NCBI GenBank assembly: GCA_963781785.1 | Contig: CAWAHD010000002.1 | Location: 4,836,001-4,900,000, forward strand | Direction of reading: 5' to 3' | Source: CAWAHD01 sp963781785 | GTDB lineage: Bacteria > Planctomycetota > Planctomycetia > Isosphaerales > Isosphaeraceae | DNA length: 64,000 nt | Shown: positions 54,923 to 64,000 of the stretch, one piece after another | Layout: the number at the start of each line of letters is the position of its first letter | Position numbering within the stretch: the stretch's first letter is position 1 | Notes under the pieces: model-generated | Told to the model about the DNA's origin: nothing | What the model saw: only the letters and a program-made list of their open reading frames with translations | The model's database searches: none | Program-made: the position numbers and the translations under genes

Positions 54923-55681
54923 ATCCTTTCAACGAACCGTTTCCCCCACGAGTCGTCGAGCAATGGTCGTGCGCGAGCGCGGCCAGCCAGCCCAACCGGA
55001 TCGGTGACTGATGTCCATCAACATGCGATTGAGCACGCGCCGCGTAATGTCGCCCAACTTTCTTTGGGAAAAGAGCGCATCCTCAATCCTCCCAAGCCCA
55101 TCGCACCGCGCGTCGGCCATTATACCGCTCGGTAGCATGCCAGGTTCCGGGCGCCATGCTGCATAATGTATTCATCCACGTGTCATGAACCCGCGCGGCG
55201 CGGCTCACACCGTCCCGTTTACCTCCGGCCCAACAAATCGAACTGACAGTGTGCCCTGATCCATGTAGGGTCTGGGTCGTCCGCGGCAAAGTGGCCGCAC
55301 GGTCGCGATCGTCGGAAGACGCCGCGCCGAATCAAGGAATGTGCATCCGTAGGTCAGGCTTTCCAGCCTGACGTCAGGATCGAAAGCCTGACCTACGCCA
55401 AACCGTCAGGCTCGAAAGCCTGACCTACGCCGAACCGTCAGGCTCGAAAGCCTGACCTACGCCGAACCGTCAGGCTCGAAAGCCTGACCTACGCCGAACC
55501 GTCAGGCTCGAAAGCCTGACCTACGCCAAACCGTCAGGCTCGAAAGCCTGACCTACGCCAAACCGTCAGGCTCGAAAGCCTGACCTACTTCAGACCTTTT
55601 CCCGCCGTCGCGATTGGGGTCGACCCATGTCCCGACTTCACACACTAAACCCTTGAGTCTCACAACGAGGAACATCGAGCC
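54923..55681. other. Intergenic region with hairpin array
   Basis: About 760 bases. The first 420 show no convincing gene, although a minus-strand frame (DALFSQRKLGDITRRVLNRM) is open. The second part is the 32-bp hairpin array at 55349-55589. Confidence 0.5.
55349..55589. repeat. Tandem 32-bp hairpin array
   Basis: Seven units with a period of 32 bases start at 55372, 55404, 55436, 55468, 55500, 55532 and 55564. Six of them contain GTCAGGCTCGAAAGCCTGAC, a perfect 8-bp stem with a CGAA loop; the first has GTCAGGAT instead. They are joined by CTACGCC(G/A)AAC. At 55349 stands an inverse half unit (GTAGGTCAGGCTTTCCAGCC). Spacers are identical, so it is not a CRISPR. Confidence 0.93.
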
Positions 55682-57351
55682 ATGGCGACATCTCAGCGGC
55701 GCATAGACGCAAACCGACGCAACTGCCTCAAGTCGACCGGGGCCAGGACAGTGAACGGACGTGCCGTATCGCGTCTGAACGGCCTGAAACATGGCCTTAC
55801 GGCCAAGACCGTGGTCATCCCCAGCGAGGATCCCGCGGAGTATCACCAGCTCCTGGCCGACGTCTCAGGTACGCTTGTGCCGAGAAACCGGATTGAAACG
55901 ATTTTGACGGCTCAAATCGCTCACGCATCGTGGATGCACGACCGCGTTGTGCGAGCCCAGACCGCGCGGCTCACATCGGCGATCGAAGGGGCCGATCATC
56001 TTGCACTCGAGGAGGTCTACAACCTGGGCGCCCGGCTGTTCCACGATCGCAGAGTGCCCGCGGCGATCTCGGCGCGATCCCGTGGAATCATGTCGGGCCG
56101 CGGACCTCCCACTCGGGAACCGCGATTGACCCGGACGATCCCGCGCGGATCGTGCGGAAGCTCTCCACCACCGTTCACGGCTGCGATTGGATGCTCAAAG
56201 AGTGGTCGGCTCTGCGGGCGCTCCTCGAGCAAGGAGGGGCCTGGCAGGGCAACCATAAATTCATGGCAGTGAGGCTACTGGGTCATCAGCCCATCGACTG
56301 TTGGAAATCCAGGGAGATTTCGACCCTCTATGTCGCGGCCTGGTCGCTCAATTCCTTGCGCGGCAACGCGTATTCTGAGATCCGCAGCGACCTGGGGGCG
56401 ACCGAGTACAAGCACTACACCCGGCGTGTGCGGGGAACATGGACCAATATGATCAACGCGATGGACCACGAGAACGCCCGGCGAGTGCTGATCGGGATCG
56501 TCGATCGGGCGGTCGAGCGCGTGCAGGCGCACCGCGCTTTAGCCCAGGAGCGGGCCGCGCGCGACGAGGCGCGCCGGGCCGACTGCCTGTCGTTCGACGA
56601 CAGCCACGAGGGAGAGCTCCAGAGGCGGTACGAAACGACTAACCATCGAAAGTTCACCCGCACCATCAATGAATTCTTTAAGTTTCGCCGCGCCGCCGAG
56701 GAAAATGGGTGCGAGGAGTTCCTGGAAGCCGGCGAGATCGGCGATCAAGGCGACACGTCAGCCGCTCCAGAGGTCTGCGGTCCGGAGACTGACAATTGCC
56801 CCAATCCCGTCCTACCGCAAAGCGAGAACTCACAACCCACACCGGATAACTCGAACAATCCCCAAGCTGAGAACCCGCAACAGTTAACGGGCAACTCCGA
56901 CAATCCCATCGATCCGCAACCTCAAACCGGACCGCCCAGAGCTGATAACCGCCCCAGTCTCATCGATCCGCAAAGCGAGAGCCGGCAAGCGGCAGAAGAC
57001 AATGCCTCGCTCGCTCCCCGATTTTTGCGAACCGAAGCCAACGACCCTCACCAAGCCGCACCAAACAACGCCGATCTGTGCGCGGCCATTATCAAACCAA
57101 ACGATCGCGGCGCGGTTGATTGCGAAATGGCACACAATGACTCGAACATGGTGGATGATACAGACGATGCGACGCGGCTGCTGCCGGGTGCATTGGGGCT
57201 GATCTTGTCGATGGTTCTGCTGTTCTTCTCGTATGCTCTGCCGGCGGCGGCCGGCCGCCGCGCGGCTCCGAGCCTCGAACCGGCTGCTCACCCGTCACGT
57301 GATATCGGCGGCCTTCGACCTTCGTCCTTTTCTTCGCCCCAATCGTGCTAG
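55682..57351 (+). CDS. Planctomycete conserved hypothetical, one frameshift
   Basis: The start reads SQRRIDANRRNCLKSTGART then VSRLNGLKHGLTAKTVVIPS, the hallmark 'NRRNA-KSTGP-T--GK--SR-NALKHGL' of a very frequent planctomycete family of unknown function. After LGARLFHDR (about 56050) the family continues in another frame: GDLGAIPWNHVG, IVRKLSTTVHGCDWMLKEWS, EYKHYTRRVRGTWTNMINAM. The tail is long, rich in Asn, Pro and Gln, and ends with a hydrophobic helix (LGLILSMVLLFFSYALPAAA). One base shift joins both into about 556 residues. The family may be linked to mobile DNA, but this is not shown here. Confidence 0.72.
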
Positions 57352-57825
57352 TCTGTCCCCGTGGTATCCGTCGCAAAAGGAGCGAGCGGATTGATTGATG
57401 AAGTCTTCCACCGGGCGCCGAATGTTTTCCTGACGGCCTTGGTATGGCACTTTGCGGCCTGCGGGGGCTGTTGCCGATTTCTCTGAGGAGCAGGTGTCGC
57501 CGACGCAGATCTTGGTGCTCCCAGCCGTTCCTCTTCCCGGGGGGTACGGCGACCGCGGTCGACCTGGCTCGGATGACGTTTCGTCATTCCGGGGCAGGAC
57601 CATCCGGAGGCGGCACCTGCTTTTCTTCTCAGCCTTGCCACCTGTGTCGGGCCGCCCCGCTCACTTCATGACGAACACAGGCTCGAGCGCACGTTGAGTT
57701 CGCTCCCCGGGATGACTAGGCGCAGGCTGCCGGCCGGCGATATCTTGGGCACCTTCCTCTTCCGGCCTTGCGACGAATTCCGCGCGCGAGGCTCGGTCGA
57801 TGTTTCACCCGAGGGTGCCCTGCCC
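57352..57825. other. Intergenic region
   Basis: About 470 bases without a recognised gene or repeat. A longer start of the glycosyltransferase frame would reach back to 57694, but that part has no resemblance to the family. Confidence 0.4.
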
Positions 57826-58578
57826 GTGTCCGACCCAGCGGATCGGCCTTCCGAGGAGGCTGGGAAACTCCTCATCTCACTGGCTACTTACAACGAAGCG
57901 GGCAACCTGCGGCCCCTGGTGGAGACGATCCGCCAGTATGCTCCCCGGAGCTCGGTCCTGATCATCGACGATAACTCCCCCGACGGGACCGGCCGGATTG
58001 CCGTTGAGCTGCGCGATTCGCTTGCCGACGTTCACGTGATCCATCGGCCGGCCAAGCTGGGCCTGGGGACGGCCACTCTGGCGGCGATCCGGTTTGCGAT
58101 CGAACACCAGTTCGACAGTCTGCTTAACCTGGACGCCGATTTCAGCCACCCGCCCAGATTCATTCCCGACCTGGTAGGGGGAATGAGCGACCACGACGTG
58201 ATGATCGGCTCCCGATACGTGCCTGGGGGAGGAGTCGAAGGAGGCTTCACCCTCAAGCGCCGGCTGATGAGCTGGGGGATCAACACTTACGCTCGGTTGA
58301 TGCTGGGATTGACCAGTCAGGACAACAGCGGGGCGTTCCGGTGTTACCGGGTCAGCAAGCTGGCGGAGATCGATTTGAGCCGGATCCGGTCTCGCGGCTA
58401 TTCGTTCCAGGAGGAGATTCTTTACTGGTGCATGAGAGTGGGGTGCCGGATCGGCGAGACGCCGATCCTCTTCGAGAATCGGCGGTCCGGCACATCCAAG
58501 ATCAACCTGCGTGAAGCGATCTCGGCACTGTGGATCTTGTTTCAACTGGGCGTTTCGCGCTTGCTCAGGCGCAAGTGA
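57826..58578 (+). CDS. GT2 glycosyltransferase, polyprenol-phosphate mannosyltransferase-like
   Basis: A 250-residue family-2 glycosyltransferase related to dolichol/polyprenol-phosphate mannose synthases. It begins KLLISLATYNEAGNLRPLVE, has the nucleotide-binding LIIDDNSPDGTG, the metal-binding DAD in LLNLDADFSHPP, then VMIGSRYVPGGGVEG, SGAFRCYR and YSFQEEILYWCMRVG. The basic end (LLRRK) and amphipathic helix fit membrane contact, with no membrane domain. The GTG at 57826 gives the family length and has GAGGG about ten bases upstream; earlier starts at 57694 or 57712 add unlike residues. Confidence 0.87.
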   Translation: MSDPADRPSEEAGKLLISLATYNEAGNLRPLVETIRQYAPRSSVLIIDDNSPDGTGRIAVELRDSLADVHVIHRPAKLGLGTATLAAIRFAIEHQFDSLLNLDADFSHPPRFIPDLVGGMSDHDVMIGSRYVPGGGVEGGFTLKRRLMSWGINTYARLMLGLTSQDNSGAFRCYRVSKLAEIDLSRIRSRGYSFQEEILYWCMRVGCRIGETPILFENRRSGTSKINLREAISALWILFQLGVSRLLRRK

Positions 58579-58611
58579 GATTGCAGTCGTGTCGTGTTCG
58601 ATCAGGTCAGG

Positions 58612-58977
58612 TCACGTCAGCTCGCGCTCGCGCACGGTGACGTAGACTTCCTGGCAGGCTTCGGCGATTTTTTCGCCGAGCCCCTGGTGTTTGCTCTCGA
58701 GCTGGCCGGAGTACATGCTGAGCACTTTGCAGAGAAAGGCGCCATGGCAGAGGTCGGCCTCGCTCATGAGCTGATCGAGTGACTCCTCGATTTGATCGGC
58801 CAGGTAGAGGAGGAACTGGGCTTGTCCCTTGATCTCGGCGAGCGACTGCTGGAGCTCGAACGAGGCCGAGCTTTGCCGGAATGGCATCCGCGAGGGATTT
58901 CCGTCGTGGTCCGAGGGGTCATCGACGTCAGGAGTCTCCTGCCCGCTCAGTGTTCCGTTCCTTGACGAGCTGTTCAT
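58612..58977 (-). CDS. Helical hypothetical protein, second of a coupled pair
   Basis: A 121-residue protein with a disordered, polar first 35 residues and a helical rest (ASFELQQSLAEIKGQAQFLL, QIEESLDQLMSEADLCHGAF, VLSMYSGQLESKHQGLGEKI). Its ATG overlaps the TGA of the upstream gene (ATGA). The helical middle resembles that of its partner in layout (KG-x-QF-x-x-YL), so both may come from a duplication. Function unknown. Confidence 0.6.
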   Translation of the reverse strand: MNSSSRNGTLSGQETPDVDDPSDHDGNPSRMPFRQSSASFELQQSLAEIKGQAQFLLYLADQIEESLDQLMSEADLCHGAFLCKVLSMYSGQLESKHQGLGEKIAEACQEVYVTVRERELT

Positions 58978-59279
58978 GGGAGGCCTCCCCGGTCGATCGA
59001 CTCTGACGAGCCGTCAACCCTTGATTCGAGTGCGGCGCAGACGTCGTCGACGAGTCGCATGTTCTGGCTTTCGAGTCTGAGATTGGCGACGTGCATCTCG
59101 ACGAGCTGCCGGATAAAGATCTGCGTTCCCGGGTCGGTTTCCGCCTGGTAGCGTTCCGCATCGGCGAGTGCAGCACGGACGAGATAATCCATGAACTGAA
59201 GCTTGCCGCGGATCGAGACGCAGAGTTTTGATAGCTGGGACTGTTCGGTGGTTTCCGATTCTGAGATGAGTTGTGACAT
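58974..59279 (-). CDS. Helical hypothetical protein, first of a coupled pair
   Basis: A 101-residue, mostly helical protein: SQLISESETTEQSQLSKLCV, then RGKLQFMDYLVRAALADAER, IFIRQLVEMHVANLRLESQN and a C-terminal helix. The ATG at 59279 is chosen; a longer frame to 59315 is possible. The stop overlaps the next gene by four bases. No family recognised. Confidence 0.6.
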   Translation of the reverse strand: MSQLISESETTEQSQLSKLCVSIRGKLQFMDYLVRAALADAERYQAETDPGTQIFIRQLVEMHVANLRLESQNMRLVDDVCAALESRVDGSSESIDRGGLP

Positions 59280-59649
59280 CCTGATCGCGTCCCCAATCCA
59301 ATGGCCAGACGCCAAGCACCAGCCTCAGCGTCCTTGCCGGGTGTCGGTCGCGGTGGAGCTCGCCAGGGTCCCTCGAACGGGCCGCCCGGGTGAATCCACG
59401 AGGGCGCCAACGGATGGCGCCAGCCCGCGTTACATTACTCGTCTCGTTCCAAGTTCGCAAGCGGAAAGCGGGGTTCGTGACTGTCGATCGTGCGAACTTG
59501 CCGGTTATTCGGTCTGCCCGGTTTCTTTCGCCCGGCCGCTCGGGTAAAAGAAGGAAAATGAAAGGGAAGCTGCTCGGGGCCTCACTCGAACGATGGCCTC
59601 ACCGGGGATTTCCCTCACTCGAACACGCCCTGAACAGGAGGCAAGCGCG
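59280..59649. other. Divergent intergenic region
   Basis: Lies between the minus-strand helical pair and the plus-strand ThuA gene. It should hold promoters for both directions. The AGGAGG at 59636-59641 is the ThuA ribosome site. Confidence 0.45.
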
Positions 59650-60552
59650 ATGGCACCGGTCCTGAATCGTCGAGAATTGATGCTGGCAGGCGGAGCAGCG
59701 TGGCTCGGAGTCGGTGGGATGGGCCGGTTGCTGGCCCAGCCCAAGGGGAGCACCAAGAAGGTCTTGTTCTTCACCAAGAGCTCGGGCTTTCAACATTCGG
59801 TGATCGCCCGGCATGGCGACAAGCTGGGCCTGGCCGAGCAAATCTTGGGCGACATCGGCAAGGAGAACGGATTCGAGGTCGTCGCCTCCAAGGACGGCCG
59901 CTTGTTCGAGCCCGACCAGATCGGCCAGTGGGACGTGTTCGTGTTCGAGACCACCGGAGACTTGACCGCGCCGGGCGGCGACAAGAACCCGCCGATTTCC
60001 GCAGACGGCGAGAAGGCGTTCTACGACGCCATTCGAGGCGGCAAGGGATTCATGGGCATGCATTGCGCCGCGGATACCTTCGGCCACTTCAAACCCCGGA
60101 ACAAGGGGGCTGAGGACCCGTACATCCAGATGATCGGCGGCGAGTTCATCACCCATGGTAGTCAGCAAAAGGCCAAGATCGAGATCGCGGATCCCGTGTT
60201 TCCCGGGCTCGCCAAGGGATTCGGTACCTTGGGCAGCTCGTTCACGATCCAGGACGAATGGTACGCCCTCAAGAACATGCCCGAAGATCTGCATGTCATC
60301 CTGATTCAGGACACCAAGGGAATGCAGGGCAAGATGTACCAGCGGCCGGACTTTCCGATCACCTGGGCACGGCCGTACGGCAAGGGCCGCGTGTTCTACA
60401 CCTCGATGGGCCATCGCGAGGATGTGTGGCAAAACCCGATGTACCAGAGCCTCCTCCTGGGGGCCCTGGGCTGGACTTCCGGCCGGCTCGAAGCGAATAT
60501 CGAGCCCAATATCCGGACCGTCACGCCCAAGTACAACGAGCTTCCGGCGTAA
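59650..60552 (+). CDS. ThuA-domain protein, Tat-exported
   Basis: A 300-residue ThuA-like (trehalose-utilisation type) protein with a twin-arginine-like start (NRRELMLAGGAAWLG). The glutamine-amidotransferase-like fold shows KVLFFTKSSGFQHSVI, WDVFVFETTGDLT, GGKGFMGMHCAADT and, near the end, YGKGRVFYTSMGHREDVWQN. ThuA proteins often occur with sugar oxidoreductases in planctomycetes; their reaction is poorly known. AGGAGG stands eight bases before the ATG. The convergent amidohydrolase ends 20 bases away. Confidence 0.9.
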   Translation: MAPVLNRRELMLAGGAAWLGVGGMGRLLAQPKGSTKKVLFFTKSSGFQHSVIARHGDKLGLAEQILGDIGKENGFEVVASKDGRLFEPDQIGQWDVFVFETTGDLTAPGGDKNPPISADGEKAFYDAIRGGKGFMGMHCAADTFGHFKPRNKGAEDPYIQMIGGEFITHGSQQKAKIEIADPVFPGLAKGFGTLGSSFTIQDEWYALKNMPEDLHVILIQDTKGMQGKMYQRPDFPITWARPYGKGRVFYTSMGHREDVWQNPMYQSLLLGALGWTSGRLEANIEPNIRTVTPKYNELPA

Positions 60553-60572
60553 ATGCCCTTGGGAGGTGTCCG

Positions 60573-62326
60573 TCACGGCTTCTGACCGCTGGCCGACCGG
60601 TCGTAGGCGACGGCTCCGTCGACGAGCGTGAGAATGACGTGGGCCGAGAGCAGTTCGGCGGGTTTAGCCAGGAAGAGGTCGCGGTCGAACATGGTCAAGT
60701 CAGCCTTCCGTCCCGGCACGAGGATACCCAGGCGGTCCTCGGCGAAGGCTGCGTAGGCTGCTCCGGCGGTGAATCCTCGGATCGCTTCGTCCAGCGAGAG
60801 CTTTTGCTCGGGATGCCAGCCGCCCGGGGGCGTTCCCTGGGCGTCCTGGCGGGTCACGCCGGCGTAGATACCCCAGAGCGGATTGACGATTTCGACGGGA
60901 AAGTCACTGCCGTGGGCCAGCACGACTCCGGCGTCGAGGAACCATCGCCAGGCATAGGCTCCGTCGACCCGCCCTGAGCCCAGGCGGGCGTCGGCCCAGC
61001 GCATGTCGTCGCTGGCGTGCGAGGGCTGCATCGAGGCGATCACCCCGATCTCGGCGAACCGGCGGACGTCTTCTTTGCGCACGACCTGGGCGTGCTCGAT
61101 CCGCAGGCGAGGGTCCCGGGCCTCGGGGACAGCCGCCGGGCGGCGGCATAGGCGTCGAGCACCAGAGCATTTCCTTTATCGCCGATGGCATGGGTACAAA
61201 CCTGCCAGCCGTTGTGCAAGGCGTCGATCGCGATCGCCTCCAGTTGCTTGGGATCGATCAGCAGCAATCCGGAGTTGGCGGGATCATCATGGTAAGGCTC
61301 GAACAGCAAGGCGCCCCGCGAGCCCATCGCGCCGTCGACGTAGAGCTTGATCGCTCGCAGCTCGAACCGGCTGCCGCGGGGCGATTCCAGAGGACGCTTG
61401 GCGAGAAAGGCGGCCTCGCCGCCGGCAGGGAGGGAAGCCATGGCGTAGATGCGGACAATGAGCTGGCCGTCGCGATCGAGCTCGCGGTACGCCTCGGTGG
61501 CCGCGCGGGAGATTCCGGCGTCGTGGACCGAGGTGAGACCATTCTGGAGGACAATTCTCTGCGCCGCGAGAAGCCTGCGTTTGACGTCGGCCTTGGTCGG
61601 GCCCGGAATGGCGCGGCCAATCAGGCTCATCGCACCGTCGATGAAGACACCGGTCGGATTTCCGGCGGGGTCTCGCAAGATCTGGCCGCTGGAGGGCGCC
61701 TGTGTCGTGTTGTCGACGCGGGCGCGGCGCATGGCTTCGGAGCTGGCCCAGCCGGCGTGGCCGTCGACCCGTTTGAGCCAGACAGCTCGGTGCGGCACGG
61801 CGGCGTCGAGCACGGCGGCTGTGGGGAAGTGAGCGCCGGGCCAGAGGCTCTGGTCCCAGCTCCGGCCGGTGATCCAGGAATCGCCCGGGGTGGCAAGGGC
61901 GCGGGCCTTGACCCGCTGCGCGACTTCCTCGACCGACTTGACGCCGCGGAGGTCGACATCCTCCTCGCTGGCGCCGAGAGATTCGAGGTGACCGTGTGCA
62001 TCGATGAGCCCTGGCGTCGCGAATGCCTCCGGAAGGTCGATCACCCGGGTCGAAGGTCCGCGGAGTCGCTCGACATCCTCGACCGTACCGACGGCTTCGA
62101 TCACGCCCGCCCGCGCGGCCAGGGCCTGGGCCCAAGGATGGTCGCGGTCGCCGGTCCAGATCCGCTTGCATTTGAGCACAAGATCGGCGACGACGTGCGG
62201 TGGCCGCACCTGATCGGGAGGGTCCGGCTCAGCCCCCGCCGTTCCCCGATTCATGGCCGCACTCAAGCCGCCGACGATGATCACCAAGAGCGCAGACTGC
62301 CTCGAGCTGCAACTGGCCAACGTCAT
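60573..62326 (-). CDS. YtcJ-type amidohydrolase, one frameshift
   Basis: An exported metal-dependent amidohydrolase of about 584 residues. After an N-terminal hydrophobic segment (SALLVIIVGGLSAAMN) come the strand KRIWTGDRDHPWAQA, the metal site GLIDAHGHLESLG, the YtcJ-type DSWITGRSWDQSLWP and the second site VCTHAIGDKGN. The C-terminal part is in another frame: LRIEHAQVVRKEDVRRFAEI, ASMQPSHASDDMRW, the last ligand VLAHGSDFPVE, and GRKADLTMFDRDLF. One base shift at about 61125-61135 joins the two. Everything needed for catalysis is present. Substrate unknown. Confidence 0.87.
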
Positions 62327-62407
62327 GGGGAAGCTCCCAGCGGAATCCGACTTCCGTTACGGCCTCTCGATCTGAAGTGTTTTCATTTTAACCACGACAC
62401 TGGCTTG

Positions 62408-64000
62408 TCAGGGGCGTCCGATGGCCCGGTTGAGGCGAAACTGCGCCCGGTTGTAACTCAAGACGGAGTCGAGGTAATCGACGCGCGCCTGGGCCAATGC
62501 TTGAATCGGCTGGAGGACTTCGATGGGTCTGGTGGCGCGGGGCAATTCGGCTCCCTGGCGAATATTGATGAGGTTGAGCTTCAACGAGTCAAGTGCCTCG
62601 GTGACTGTTTCACCGGCCTCCTTGATCTGGCGAGTGGCGAATTGCGCCGTCTCGTAGGCCGAGACGACGTCCGCGGCAACCTGGGCTTCGACCTTGATCT
62701 TCTGAACAGTTGCGGCCGAGTGCTCGAACCTCCGGCGTTGCATGATGGCAACGTCGCCGAAGCCCAGGTTCTGGAGCTCCCAGAACAGACTCGCTGCGAC
62801 GTCCCCCCGCGTGCCGAAATTGCCGAAGAACGAGCCGCCTCCTCCTCCGAAGCCACCTCCATCGTAACTGAGGGCCAGGCTGGGAACAAACGGACGAAGC
62901 CTGGCCTGCTTGAGCCGGAGCAAGGCCGCCTGAACCAGCTCCTGCGCCGGCGAGCTCGGGGCGGTTCTGGAATGCTTTGGCGATCAGGTCGCACAGCGGG
63001 ATTTCGTCCGGGATCAGCCTCACGATCGTCTCCGCGGGCTCGACCGGCGCGACCACTTCCTGGGGATTCAGCACCAGCAGACGGACCAGATTGGCCGACG
63101 CCACCAGGAGCTGGCCGCTGTAGAGCTGGATGTCTTTTCGGCGGTGCCGGAGCTCGGTCAGGGCGCGGCGATGATCGGCCTCCAGGCCCTGTCCGGTCCG
63201 GGCATAGGAGCCTGTGATTTCCGACAGAGTCTGGGAATTGGCGGCGGCCTCCCGGGAGATGGCAAGCCGGCCGCAGGCCTGCTGGAGATCGAAATAGGCC
63301 TCGGCAACCTGGAGCATGGCGTCGTTAGTTGCTGTCCGGACGCCGGCCTGGCCCGCGGCGACGACGCGCCGCGCCGCCATCGGCATATAGAGCGCGTCGG
63401 AGAACCGGAATACCGAGCTCATTCCATTCAGGGGGGCATAACCCGTACCCGGCGAAGCGGCTGCGAACCCGGGGGCCGTCGTTGCGGCCAACCCGCCGAT
63501 GAACAACGAGCTGCGGGAGACCGTCTGCACCTTGCCGGTGATCGACTGAACCTGGCCGTCGGCTCTATACCAGGTCGGGCCGATGAACAAGCTGGGCAGC
63601 CAGAGCGCGTAGGCGTAACGGAGGTCGGCGATCGCCTGGTTAAGCTGCTGCTGTGAGAGGGCGATATCCAGCTCGCGGGCCCCCGTCAGCCTGAGCGCAT
63701 TCACCAGGTCGATCGGCTCGATCGACCTGCCCGGAATCAGCGACGTGTCAAGAAGTACGCTCGCCGGCGTTTGGGACGGATCCCGCGAGGGCGGGGTCGT
63801 ATGACCAGCGCTCAACGCAAAAGGACCGGTCGCCGGAAGCGGCAGCACGCCGGGGACTGTCATCGTCTCACCAGCGACCGCTGGCGGAGCGGCCGGCCCT
63901 GCAACCGCCGGGATGGGAGCGGACCCTTGTACCGATCGAGCCGGCAGCACCAGCGAGGCTGTCCCCAACCGTGGCACTGGGTCCGCGGGAACGAACCGTC
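62408..64000 (-). CDS. TolC-family outer-membrane efflux protein, partial, one frameshift
   Basis: The gene runs off the right edge, so its start is missing. The first frame covers a Pro/Ala-rich lead-in and the TolC-like helices (IDLVNALRLTGARELDIALS, QLNQAIADLRYAYALWLPSL, ATNDAMLQVAEAYFDLQQAC, TGQGLEADHRRALTELRHRR). The end of the protein (ALLRLKQARLRPFVPSLALS, FWELQNLGFGDVAIMQ, DVVSAYETAQFATRQIKEAG, VDYLDSVLSYNRAQFRLNRA) lies in another frame; a one-base shift at about 62945-62955 joins them. It should form the outer-membrane channel of a type I or RND-like exporter; no inner-membrane partner is in view. Confidence 0.87.

Noticed and set aside
54929..55138. Small minus-strand gene after hicA
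   Set aside because: Open frame without motif, ribosome site or recognisable family.
55349..55589. CRISPR array
   Set aside because: The units are identical throughout, including the linkers, and form a simple tandem repeat.
61190..63217. Open frame of 675 codons on the plus strand
   Set aside because: It is antisense to the amidohydrolase and TolC-like genes, which show clear family motifs; its product has none.

Overview
The window looks like a chromosomal stretch of a GC-rich planctomycete, most likely of the Isosphaera/Singulisphaera type. Evidence read in the sequence: Tat-exported Gfo/Idh/MocA oxidoreductases, a heme-binding CxxCH (PVC-type) dehydrogenase with HEAT repeats, an ECF sigma factor next to a huge Ser/Thr kinase with WD40 and TPR parts, an ECF sigma factor fused to a membrane/carboxypeptidase-regulatory tail, a PEP-CTERM protein, a secreted beta-helix protein with the planctomycete 'LEGRILLS' N-terminus, small one-helix membrane proteins, and many REP-like hairpins. 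The species cannot be fixed from the sequence alone.

Layout. 0-6.5 kb: an MlaD-type lipid transport protein, an oxidoreductase, accA, a small Ser/Thr kinase and an AAA ATPase. 6.8-10.6 kb: a DUF4177-like protein, a DUF4058 gene, a second oxidoreductase, a kinase-tail fragment and an AT-richer YdeI-like gene. 10.7-23.5 kb: a secreted LolA/propeller protein, a 1605-residue CehA-PVC dehydrogenase fusion, an enolase-superfamily protein, an NTF2-like protein, an internally deleted DUF4058 copy, an ABC permease, a BNR-repeat protein and a MoaD/ThiS protein. 23.8-25.6 kb: a complete IS256-family element with an 8-bp target duplication, next to a ten-copy 33-bp hairpin array. 26-34.6 kb: PEP-CTERM protein, ECF sigma, giant kinase, beta-helix protein. 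34.6-42.4 kb: an accessory zone of small membrane genes, a duplicated block carrying a pair of tiny genes and VapC-like PIN remnants, a deleted AlbA-type regulator, an Imm10-like gene, a WD40 membrane protein and MITE-like repeats. 42.4-47.7 kb: sigma fusion and an IS1634-family element. 47.7-52.1 kb: a BsuBI/PstI-type restriction-modification locus with two uncharacterised genes. 52.7-64 kb: DoxX-like protein, hicB-hicA toxin-antitoxin pair, a 32-bp hairpin array, a long hypothetical, a GT2 glycosyltransferase, a coupled helical pair, a ThuA protein, an amidohydrolase and a TolC-like outer-membrane protein running off the right edge.

How the genes relate. The ECF sigma and the giant kinase (26.9-31.8 kb) form one likely signalling unit. 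The methyltransferase and endonuclease overlap by four bases and are coupled. hicB and hicA also overlap by four bases. The secreted oxidoreductases, CehA-PVC protein, enolase-type enzyme and ThuA protein fit the exported sugar/carbon catabolism usual in this phylum, but nothing here proves a shared pathway.

A general caution: at least eleven genes, including ones expected to be important (MlaD, TolC, the giant kinase, the methyltransferase), are broken by single-base shifts while both halves stay fully conserved. This pattern fits residual sequencing error at least as well as gene decay, so broken genes are described with both possibilities open.
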